Source of the DNA: Phytopythium helicoides
Taxonomy: Eukaryota > Oomycota > Peronosporomycetes > Pythiales > Pythiaceae
Direction of reading: 5' to 3'
Length of the DNA stretch: 64,000 nucleotides
Assembly (NCBI GenBank): GCA_024867545.1
Contig: JANFNE010000052.1
Location: forward strand, 496,001-560,000
The notes under the pieces are model-generated. The model ran no database searches. It was not told the DNA's origin and was given only the letters and a program-made list of their open reading frames with translations. Position numbers and translations under genes: made by a program. Each line of letters opens with the position of its first letter. The stretch's first letter is position 1. Below are positions 1 through 8,913 of the stretch, piece after piece.

Positions 1-1
1 G

Positions 2-2606
2 CGTGCGCATGAAGGGGTTCCGCTCGTGAACACAGGAGAAACAGTCCGGTACTTGGGAATTGAGATTGGCACCGGAAAACTGACGAAGGCAAACTGGAAC
101 AAGAAGGAGCAAGCGCTCAAGGTCCGTCTTGCAATAGCAGCGAAATTGAGTTTAAGCGTGCTGGACAGGGTCAAAATCCTGAACACAGTGATGCTCCCAT
201 CCATTCTCTTCACGGCAGCTCATGTTCCACCGGATACGGCAGTCGTACAGCGACTAGTGAACATGCAAAAGAATTTCCTTTGGCGCGGAACACTGTCGAC
301 ATCGTCTTCTAAACACAAAATATCGCCAGGCCTAGTTTTCCTACCAACCAGGGCCGGAGGACTAGGACTGATGGACATCGCATTGGCTACCAGGACGCAA
401 AGCATTCAACATGCAGCGCAGTGGATACTGGAACCCGACGATCAATTCAAGCGAGCGTGGATGAGGCTGAGACACAGAGAAACAAAACAAGTATCGGCGA
501 TCAGACTCACTCCAAAGAGATCAAAAAAGCTCACTAATTTTCAGACCGCAGCACAAGAAGGATGGTACCTGCTGGAACGGGACCTCGCGGATCAAGACTG
601 CCGCCCACCGGACTGGATTGAGAGACTAAACCCTAACTTGGGTCCGAGTGCGACCACGTGTTAGTTTCTGGATGGAGGATCGACGCATCCTACATCTCGA
701 AATTCCAAATTTACCAGCAAGCTGGATATGGAGCCCAATCTGGAGATCGTATTGGCCCACTTTTGACTGGGGCGACAACGCATGGATGCTTACAGCAAAT
801 GCTCAAACGCTGGCAGCAAAGACACATCCATCTCTAAACAACTGCGCGATTGCAGATCTGTGCATAACACGTCACTCTACTGACCATTTCAGTTTCCTGC
901 TACCAAGAGTTATCGGACGGAGAAGCAGAAGAAAGTCTTTGATTGACTGTGGGCTGACATTGCTGTTGAACTTGCCAGAGATAAACATAGGAGAGAGCTT
1001 CGGGGTTCCGGTGGCATTGACGTGTTTAAGCACATCTATGGCCTGTGACCCTGCTACAACTAAGTGGAAGGTGTTGGATAGCAGAACAGCAATCCAAATT
1101 CGAACGGACAAGACAGAAGGGGAGTTCACATTCTGGAAACTTCAAGCGGACGGACTAACCTGGCACTGTCAAACGGGAGAAGACGAGCGCAAGAGCCCAC
1201 ACACGGCGGTGTTGGCAGCCCACCCAGCTTTCTGCACAGTTCCATGGTCTCCGACTATGCCTATGCTAACCAAGAAAATGATAAGACGAGATAGGGCGCG
1301 AAGACAACGAAAATCTCTTCGCAAGCCACTGCAAAACCTTCACGGCGCAGTGACTGTGCTAGCCAAACATTCAACATGGCGCAAAAGAACACTTTCCTGT
1401 GATCCGACGCTGTTGTGGGAGCGCAAGGGGCTACTGACGAGATATCAAGTGTGGTTTTACGCACGCATGGCGCTTAACCAACTCAATCTGTACTATGACG
1501 GAAGGACTAACGACCCCAGTTGTAAACTCAACCCGAGCTGTCATGGCAGCAAGGAGACAGTGGAGCACATCGTCTGGGCATGTCCGTCTGCTCAAGAGAT
1601 TTGGAAGCAGCTTTGGGAATGCTGGACTCAAGAGGCTGGAGATTACGATTCTAAACAAGCGCTAGCTTTTATAGCAACGAGAAATGCGCCACCAGTATCA
1701 ACACAGATGAGATCTACGATAGAAGGGCACTATAGAAGATGTACCACCGAGCATGTGGCAGCAGCTGAAACAATTTGGTGGATCCTGTGCACGGTGATTC
1801 CGGCACAACTTTGGTTGCATCGAAATGATATAGTGTTCAGGAACAAGCAGCACACGACACAGGAGATCGGCAGGCGAATATGGCGAGCTGCATTAGAGCA
1901 AGTTGAATCAGCAGCAAGTTCAGCACGAATCGCAGCGGAGACTGCACTCCAAGGAATATGCCTCTTACAGATTCTGCCCATCTTACACAATGAGGAGGTG
2001 GAACACAGCTCGGCGCGAGGTGAACATCTACAGTATCGTTTGCACTTCGACGGAGGATCGAGAGGCAACCCGGGTCCCGGAGGCGCGGGTTGGACTGCAT
2101 CGGTGTGGCAGAAGACATCTGCATCATGGTCCATGATGACAGGAGGATACATCTACACAGGTCCGGAGGTCACAAACAACGAGAGTGAATTCACGGCGCT
2201 TTTCCACGGCCTTGAATATCTTTATCGACACGACAAAACCAGTGGGGTCCATCTCACAATATTGGGAGACAGTCAGCTTGTAATCCGAGCTTTCAACGGT
2301 TCTGCCACATTACGTTCGTCAAAACTCACAGAGATTGCATCCGGCATAAAGCAACGACTTACAGGCTACCTATCAATAAGATGGAGACACATCAGAAGAA
2401 CCTGCAACACAGCAGCGGACTACCTTGCCAACGTCGCAATGAATACAAGAGATACCGAGTTAATCACACCAGATGGCCCACCAGCAATGGAGCAGCGCCG
2501 CATTATCGTTGAAAGAAAGCTTCAACGGGACAACATGACAGCACAGACGACTCAACAGGAGCCTTTCATGAAAGCCATAAGAACGTACGCGAAATCGATT
2601 GAGTAA
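2..2606 (+). pseudogene. LINE ORF2 C-terminal part: RT thumb/zf-RVT region and RNase H, one frameshift
   Basis: Two overlapping frames together read as the C-terminal end of a LINE polyprotein. The first (2-664) has the YLGIEIG motif and the FLWRG...GGLGL signature typical of the region after the RT core. The second (from about 648) continues with a cysteine-containing zf-RVT-like segment (around CKLNPSCHGSKETVEHIVWAC) and a type I RNase H. The RNase H shows FDGGSRGNPGPGGAGW (first Asp), NNESEF (Glu), GDSQLV (Asp) and NTAADYLA (last Asp), at about 2040-2450. The two frames differ by one base near 650, so this copy is probably inactive unless that is a sequencing error. The product would act in target-primed reverse transcription. 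Confidence 0.8.
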
Positions 2607-2960
2607 TAGATTTCGTATGATCCTCCTCCTCATCTTCCTCCTCCCCCTACAAGGGAGCCCTCCATAACGGTCCCATCGAACCGCTAGGATCCGATGGAGC
2701 GACGTTGTGGAAAGAATTTAGGACTGTGCGTTGGAATCCACGACGCGCCCAATGTGCTCTCGGCAAGCCTACTACACGACCAAGAAAATCCAGTCGAGTA
2801 GTGAAGTGTCCGTTGAGTCGCCTAGGCAGTCTTCATGACGCTCGGCTCCTTGCTGGGCTCCTGGCACTTCATGCATATGAGAAACAAGCGCGTCATGCAG
2901 AGACATTAGCTTGCAGTTCACGCGCTAATGTCATAAGATACGACGTTGGGAACCAAGGGG
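2607..2960. other. LINE 3' UTR / gene-free stretch
   Basis: No gene is supported here. The stretch begins with a CT-rich run and has short unrelated open frames only. It is best read as the untranslated tail of the LINE. Confidence 0.4.
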
Positions 2961-3215
2961 TTAAACAATGATCATCATACCGGAGTTCGAGCACGTGCGG
3001 GTGTCGGCACGACCCATCTGGCGAAGGTGGATGTAGGAGGTGTCTTGGCATTTGACTTTGCTCCACTCGCTACTCGCTTTGACCTCAGCCGCTGTCTCAC
3101 TTGATCGGTACACCGAGATGCCCGAGTAAAGTGTCCATGCGCCAAGAAGCAGGAGAAAGGCACCTGTCAAGTAATTCCGGCCTTTGCACGCGCGGAGAAG
3201 TCTCGCCGCACGCAT
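2961..3215 (-). CDS. Small membrane-anchored ORF or gene fragment, unknown
   Basis: An 84-codon ORF starts with a basic segment (RAARLLRACKGRNY) followed by one clear hydrophobic helix (LTGAFLLLLGAWTLYSGISVY). The rest is polar with two cysteines. The last residues run into the LINE tail, so it may be the 5' end of a membrane-protein gene cut off by the LINE insertion. I do not recognise the family. It could also be a chance ORF. Confidence 0.25.
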   Translation of the reverse strand: MRAARLLRACKGRNYLTGAFLLLLGAWTLYSGISVYRSSETAAEVKASSEWSKVKCQDTSYIHLRQMGRADTRTCSNSGMMIIV

Positions 3216-3354
3216 TGGTCAGCCCTTGCACGCTCGCCTAGCTCCACCTCTTGCAACCCCATTCTTCCATACAATACAAAACTCCTGTACTTGATTGATA
3301 TAGTAGTTTGCGTCGATCATCGTCGCACGCAAATTCTTCGGTGTACAATCCTCA

Positions 3355-3420
3355 TACTTCGTCCCCTCATCGAAAGCCAACTCAACCTACGTCGTCCCCT
3401 CATCTAAAGCCGACTCAACC
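3355..3420. repeat. 33-bp tandem duplication just upstream of the Fanzor ORF
   Basis: Two adjacent 33-bp units (3355-3387 and 3388-3420) differ at only a few positions; both contain TCGTCCCCTCATC and end in ACTCAACC. They lie 22 bp before the Fanzor start codon, in its 5' UTR or promoter. Confidence 0.7.
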
Positions 3421-3441
3421 ACCAGTGCAGAACTCGCCGCC

Positions 3442-5950
3442 ATGGAGACCGAGTGGACAAATGTCCCCGACGAGGACGAGTCCGACGATGGGGATTTCGA
3501 GGTCGAGGATGACCCCTGGCTCGATGATGCTACCGACATCGAAGCTGCTCCTCTCGCGCCTGCAGCGAGATACCACACTCGCGAAACGACAACAACAACG
3601 CATGCGACGGTTATTTGCAAGCTTGCTACTATCTGTCGATTGCCGGAGTTAGTGAGCGAGATTCAGCGTGTGGCGTTCATTATGAAGCAGGTCCAACTCG
3701 AAGGCTGGCATTTCGCCAACTTCCATGTGTTGCGGTGCCTACACGCGGGTGTTGATGTGCCAAACGTGAGCCAGATGTTCTTCTACCATTGCTGCTCGGC
3801 TGTGCTCGACAACCAGACATCCTATAGTGCCTCCTACATGGCAAGCCACCCGGAGTTTCGAGCGTCCTGGCAGGAGTACAGGAGGGGTCGCACGGCCGAG
3901 GCATCGTATGAAGCAGCACGCTTGCACAGCGGCACCCGAATGATCAATGAGGTTGCAAAGATGATGTTCATCAACGCGAAGAACATGCTGACCCTGAACT
4001 TTCGCAAGCGCCTGCACCAGTATATTAGATTCGATACGCAGCACCGGGCAAGCTGCAACTCAGCTACAAGGAGACAAAGCGCATTGTCGACAGCTGCTAT
4101 CGTGTTCTGACACAACCAGTTCTCGACACAGACGGACAGCCCACAGGCGAGGTGACACGACTCTGGAATGAATGGGACACCGCTGCAAACTCAATCGAAC
4201 GGGATCTACGCTTGTGGCTTGGCATTGTGCCATGGCAGTTCAACATCGAAAAAAACTCTGGACATTTCATCAAGAGGCTGCACGACATGCTGACTTGGAT
4301 GGAGGCCTTTGTCTCCAATCACCCAAAGCAGAAAGGAGCGAAGTTGTACACGCTATTGCCCCTCTCGCGATCCTATCAAGTAGCATATGTCAAGATCAAT
4401 GCAAGCACTCTGTACGAGCTCTTTGCGCGGCTGAGGTCGCAGCATCCCTGTGTGGAAAGATTTATAGCCGAAGAGTTGGGCTTCACTACTGCTACTTCTA
4501 CAAAGCGCAAGCGGCCTAGCAGCATTGACCAGCGAGCGGGAAAGCGATTGAGAACTCTTCCTGATTCGGATGTTCATCGAGGCGTTGCTTCACATCCTGA
4601 CACTGTATCCACTGCAGGTAATGATGATCCTGCGATGTTGGACCACTGAAATTCTGCATGAAGACTTTCCAGGACAAGCGTTCGATGGTATTACGCAAAG
4701 TTTTCGACGTGGCCCGGTTCGAGACCAAGACCAGGAAGTTTGCAGACGAGCTGTCGACGAATGGATACGGTGCATCTGTGTGCATGACACATCCAGTAAC
4801 GACGATCGCGGCGACCGAGATCAAGAAGAAACCGAACAAGAAAAACGCAGAGAAAGCGCCTGCAGCAAAAACGCCAAAGACACCCAGAGAGCTCTTCAAG
4901 ACTGAGAGCATCGCCAAGGAGCTGGCAAAGCTTGGGCCCAATTTCTCCCCTGATGTGCTTGTTGGAATCGACCCGGGTATCCGCTCCCTCGCAACAGCTG
5001 TCAGTGTTGGTCACTTGCGCCGACGTCGGCGCAAGAAAAAATTGCAGCATGGCCGACGACGGAATCCACGACGGCGGAAGTGCTCTCATCGCAATCGGCG
5101 CCGCAAAAGAGGGCGGCAGCAACGGACTCGTAGGGCTCGAAACGCTCGGCGCAAGCAACGGCAGCGTGGAAAGCGAGTGACGCAGATTACGACTCGTGAG
5201 TACTATCATCTCGCCCGAATCAACGACTTCAACTTTTGGCTCGACCATGTCAAGAAGAAAGATCCTTGGTATGCTGCTGTTTCTACCGGGATGCCGTGCT
5301 TCAAAACCGCAAGTTATGCTTTGTATCGCAGTCGGATGCGGTACTTTTGGATGCACCTACCGTTCTTGCTTCATTTCACAGCGGAACAGAGCTTTCTACG
5401 ATGGCGCTTTACTCGAGACCGGTTCAAGATGAAAGCCCTAGCAAAACTGGCGAAAAGGTTAATCCCACAGGCGAGCAAACGTGTGTGCGTTGGTTTGGGG
5501 GATTGGAGTCAGCAAGGAGGGATGCGAGGACATCCTCATGCACCAGTGAAGAGCTTCGCCAGCGAGCTGCGGAAACGCGCGACAGTGATTTCTATCGATG
5601 AGTTTAGGACGAGTGCCCTCTGTTCCGGGTGTCACAAACGCATGAAGCAGGCCCGCTTGCTGACACAGGTGAAACGGAAGAAGGACGAAGTGGATATTCG
5701 CGCCAAGCTTTTTCCCAGTCGGAAGGAAGCCACGGAGATCGAGGCGATGAGGAACATGTCAAGCCGGAAGCTTGCGTCCAAGAAAATGGTGTTGAAATGC
5801 ACGAGAAACGTCTTGCGGTGTGCAACCAGTCGATGCAAGGCAACCCTCCTGGATCGCGACATCAACGCTGCCACCAACATACTCGAGCTGCTTCGGAGCA
5901 GCTTGAAAGGGAAGCACGGAGCGAGGAGGCTCCGAGCGTTCAAGCGTTGA
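3442..5950 (+). pseudogene. Fanzor (TnpB-like RNA-guided endonuclease), two one-base frame breaks
   Basis: Three consecutive frames (3442-about 4033, about 4029-4649, 4628-5950) read as one Fanzor1-type protein of roughly 836 codons. Each frame change is what one missing base would give, near 4033 and 4647. No GT-AG intron restores frame at either place. The N-terminal part is helical (EIQRVAFIMKQ, LEGWHFANFHVLRCL). The C-terminal RuvC domain is uninterrupted: DPGIRSLATAV (first Asp), a long Arg/Lys-rich insert, VGLGDWS, SIDEFRTSALCSGCH (Glu plus first CxxC), a second Cys pair (RCATSRC) and LDRDINAATNI (last Asp). Family members are RNA-guided DNA nucleases carried on eukaryotic transposons, with the guide RNA encoded near the element's 3' end. 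Base use is similar to neighbours. It is either a recent pseudogene or an intact gene with assembly errors. Confidence 0.87.
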
Positions 5951-6005
5951 CTAGCGACCTAGTAGAGGCAATCAACAGTGTCGGGGTCGACTCTATCGAC
6001 ATGGA
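5951..6005 (+). other. Candidate right end of the Fanzor element (possible guide-RNA region)
   Basis: This short stretch lies between the Fanzor stop codon and the point where similarity to the flanking membrane-protein gene begins (about 5990-6005). In described Fanzor loci the guide-RNA scaffold sits at this end. A small inverted repeat (GTCG...CGAC) is visible around 5985-6000. No terminal repeat or target duplication could be defined by eye. Confidence 0.3.
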
Positions 6006-6456
6006 CAGATCGTAGCGGCCTCTGGTCGCCGAAGTACATTGCCACCGACGAGGTGAAAGCCCTCATAGGAGTTGCACAGAGCAGGTCAGTAGGATCCTCA
6101 GTGCAACACTTTAATGACATCAAAATCAAGCTGGGAAGCGTGAATAGCCCGGCTGGTGCAGCGAGGGCCAGTCCCACAGAGCGAGGTACGAGAATTGCTA
6201 TGATGGCCATTATTGCCCCAACACGATACAGCGACCCGACGTTCATGTAATAGCGCCGCATGAAACCCATGAACAGGTTGTGCTGCATCGACCTTGGCCC
6301 TACAATCTTTGACAACGGGGTGCGAAGCAAGTCGATCGTCGGGAGAGTACAACAGGTTTCCAACCTGTAAACATTGCTTGCCATGAAGGTAACCTCCTCG
6401 CGCGCCGGACTCACATCAACACTCATCGCGGATGGAGACGTGACTGATACTTTCAT
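5959..6456 (-). pseudogene. Truncated third copy of the multi-pass membrane protein family
   Basis: This frame resembles the N-terminal region of the two full-length paralogues at 10518-12521 and 12666-14630. It shares the TLPTIDLLRTPLS motif (TLPTINLERTILS in one paralogue), the basic segment before two hydrophobic helices, and a GDQRPLRS stretch matching GDERSLST of the plus-strand paralogue. Similarity stops at about 5990-6005, next to the Fanzor 3' end, and the remaining two thirds of the protein are missing. The start at 6456 is the first in-frame ATG of the plausible N-terminus. The truncation is most simply explained by insertion of, or rearrangement with, the Fanzor element. Confidence 0.6.
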
Positions 6457-6552
6457 TTCCTTGATGCCAGCAATGAATTTCAAGGCTATGAATAGGAAGC
6501 GCTTCTGATCATGTTTGCATGCCACGGTTTCAAACTCTAACGTGTGGACGGC

Positions 6553-8051
6553 TCAAGCACTATTTTTGCGGCGAATTACCGCAACGAAAAGTCCGCTTGT
6601 GTTCTGTGATGGAGTAAATCGAACGGTACCCGGGATACGTCCTTCCTGCAGCGCATCCGAACAACGTCAAAGACAAGATCGCGCCAAAAGTAAATCGTAG
6701 AACACGAACCTGGCACGGAATTCCATCACGGTCGATTCGGGCAACCTCTGCATTCGTCTCTTCGTTGAGAAACTCTCTCACAATATCTTCGTTCTGGCGA
6801 ACTGACAGGCTACAAGTGCTGTAGATCATCGTACCGCCTGGTCGAAGCAGACGGAATCCGTTCCTGGAGAGTCAACTCATTGCCGTTAGAGTCTGCAGCT
6901 CATCAAAAACATGTTGGTGATTGCCATCATAATTTTTCGTACCTAATTAAATCGTGCTGCAGTTGTAGAATCCGCTCAACCTGCTTGTCATTCAAATGGC
7001 TTTGGACGTATGCTCGCCATTCCTCCAGCGTTTTGAGCCTTTGTAGGTGGCGCGTCGACCCATCATGCGTGCACTCAGCATCCACAAGGACTTTGTCATA
7101 GAGCTGGGTTGGCTCACTCTTCGACTCCACTCCTTGTCCAGCAACGTCTCGCAACCGCTTGCGCTCTCGAGCCCTCGCGCTTTTGTTCTTGCGTTTGCGG
7201 TGCAGACCTTTCGGGCCGCGCGCCAGGATCTCGTGCGAATCCAGCACCACTTCGACGTCCTCGGCATCGAAGCATTCATCTGTCGGCCCCACGCGAAACG
7301 TGCGGCCATCAGCGCAGAAAAGTCTGCACCGCCAGCCTGTAGCAGCTTCTGCCTTCATATCTTGCCTGTCGGTCGGCTGGATGAGCCGGTACTTGTGTAC
7401 AAGCTGTTTGCAGGCACCGATGCGCGGCCGCGAGCAGTCAACGCCCGTGATACTGCCCTGCATGCTCAACAGCTCGGCAATGAGCGCGAGCTTGGCCCCA
7501 GGCGCGCAGCACAAGTCCAGCACGTGGTCTCCTGGATGTTATGCAGCGCCAAGCCGTCAGCCTCGCTGCTTTACACCAGCTCGCAGCCTGCAAAGCTCCA
7601 GCCTTCTACCTGGCTGGATACCGAGCGCCTCGACGCAGAAGCCTGAAGCCGCGTCCATGCCGAACACCTGACCGCTCTGGTACGCCGACGTCCTCGCCAA
7701 TGGCGCGTCCTCGGGCAGTGAGAAGAAGCGCTGGAGCCACTCGACGCGCTGCGGCTCGGCGCTCGCCCCCTCACTCTCCAGCTCCGCTGCAATCTCCTGC
7801 AGCACTCGCTCCTCTTCTCCCAGGCGGCTCAGCCTGCGACCATCCTCGTCAGCCTTTCCCGACCGGAAGGTTTCCGAAAGCCGCCAAACGCACCGGAAGA
7901 AGCGCCGCGCGCCGCCGTTTTCGCCCTGCGGCCGCAACAGGTCGCGTTTGTCCACTCCGTGCGCCTCTAGGAACGCCAGGAAGCCCGCGGGCCCCCACAG
8001 CGGCTCGCCACCTCCGCCTCCATCGTCGTCTCCATGTTGCCTGGTGGCCAT
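6553..8051 (-). CDS. NSUN-family RNA cytosine-5 methyltransferase (4 exons)
   Basis: Exons are 8051-7610, 7531-6943, 6863-6710 and 6645-6553; the introns (78, 79 and 64 nt) have GT-AG borders and splicing gives 425 aa in one frame. Family hallmarks follow in order: YQSGQVFGMDAASG, the SAM-binding loop LDLCCAPGAKL (formed across exon 1/2), motif IV DAECTHDGS with its cysteine, and motif VI STCSLSVRQNEDIV with the second cysteine. The C-terminus ends in IPGTVRFTPSQNTSGLF. These enzymes methylate C5 of cytosine in tRNA or rRNA using SAM; the substrate cannot be told from sequence. The ECTHDGS form of motif IV marks a subgroup different from the usual PCSGTG. An in-frame TTG lies further upstream, but 8049-8051 is the first ATG. 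The gene is divergent from ISCA2, with about 195 bp between starts. Confidence 0.88.
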
Positions 8052-8080
8052 GAGCTCCAAGGAAGGTTGCCGTTTCTTTT

Positions 8081-8158
8081 CCGCCAATGAGCGCGCGCCG
8101 TGGTGGATGTTAAACGCTGTGATTGGCCATAATAACCCAATAAACCGCCTCCCATTGG
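8081..8158. promoter_or_regulatory. Shared divergent promoter of the NSUN gene and ISCA2: CCAAT boxes and an Inr-like motif
   Basis: The short region between the two divergent genes holds four CCAAT/ATTGG pentamers, at 8084-8088, 8122-8126, 8137-8141 and 8154-8158. On the minus strand a perfect GCTCATT (8092-8086), the core of the oomycete initiator, lies about 35 nt before the NSUN start codon. Confidence 0.5.
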
Positions 8159-8246
8159 CTAAAATTCGCGATTACGCAATAGACCACCATCGCCGAGCCT
8201 GGAAGCGCCTACATAACCCAAGTTGCCGCCTGGAGCGCCTGTCTCG

Positions 8247-8827
8247 ATGCTCGCGCGCCGCCTCCAGCGCTCGCTGCTGCGCTCCGCGCGCCCGCGCTGG
8301 GCCTCGACGGTCGCTGTGACGCATGACGACGGGCTGCCGGACCTGATCATCACTCCGCTGGCGGCTCAGGTGCGCTGGTGCTGCGCTAGGCGCTGAGAAA
8401 CCGAGCGAGAAAGGACTGACGTTGAGCTGCTGACGGCGAGGCAGAAGCTGGTGGAGGCCGCGCAGAAGCAGCAGGCGCCCGAGCTGATGCTGCGCGTGGC
8501 CGTGGAGGGCGGCGGCTGCTCGGGCTTCCAGTATGTGTACGAGTTCGAGCGCGAGGCGCCGTCCGAGGACGAGGACATGTGCGTGAGGCGGTTGTGGACG
8601 CGGAGGAGGGGAAACAAAACGCATGGATTGACGAATGGACGTGGCGACGCAGCGTGTTCGAGCGCAGCGGGGCGCGCGTGGTGGTGGACAAGGAGTCGCT
8701 GGAGCTCATCCGCGGCAGCACGCTCGACTTCGAGCAGGAGCTCATCCGCAGCGCCTTCGCGGTCGTCAACAACCCGCGCGCGGCCAACGGCTGCGGCTGC
8801 GGCACGTCCTTCGACCTCAAGGATTAG
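8247..8827 (+). CDS. ISCA2: Iron-sulfur cluster assembly protein ISCA2 (3 exons)
   Basis: Exons are 8247-8369, 8427-8578 and 8653-8827; introns of 57 and 74 nt with GT-AG borders join to 149 aa. Residues 1-25 are rich in Arg, Leu and Ser with few acids ([20 protein letters not shown]), a typical mitochondrial presequence. The A-type carrier fold follows with its three cysteines: GGGCSGFQY and, near the C-terminus, NGCGCGTSF. The [18 protein letters not shown] and [11 protein letters not shown] segments match ISCA2 rather than ISCA1. The family acts late in mitochondrial Fe-S biogenesis, in maturing 4Fe-4S proteins. The acceptor of intron 1 (TTGAG) is weaker than the others, so that border is the least certain. 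The gene is convergent with ATG16 downstream. Confidence 0.88.
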
Positions 8828-8913
8828 CTCCTATATGTTATCAAGCCCGGTTGCCGCACACATTGTGAAGAATCCGTTGACTCGCTCGCCTGCTCCCGCC
8901 CAGCTCTCGCTCG

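Larger units (their letters stand above)
1..2970 (+). mobile_element. LINE (non-LTR retrotransposon), 3' portion
   Basis: The left edge cuts into a LINE: the reading frame is already open at base 2. The visible part encodes the region after the reverse transcriptase core and a terminal RNase H. After the coding stop at 2606 comes a pyrimidine-rich stretch (about 2620-2650) and then sequence without a recognisable gene. The 3' boundary is not certain; I place it near 2970, where a short ATCATCAT-like tail abuts unrelated sequence. No target-site duplication can be checked because the 5' end is outside the window. Confidence 0.7.

Noticed and set aside
4618..4672. Candidate 55-nt intron (GTAATG...TTTCCAG) to repair the second Fanzor frame break
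   Set aside because: Splicing there joins to the third phase, not to the frame that encodes the RuvC domain, so a one-base loss fits better.
4691..5356. Minus-strand 221-codon frame opposite the Fanzor gene
   Set aside because: No recognisable domain; it lies opposite the Arg-rich insert and the RuvC region, where codon bias creates open antisense frames.
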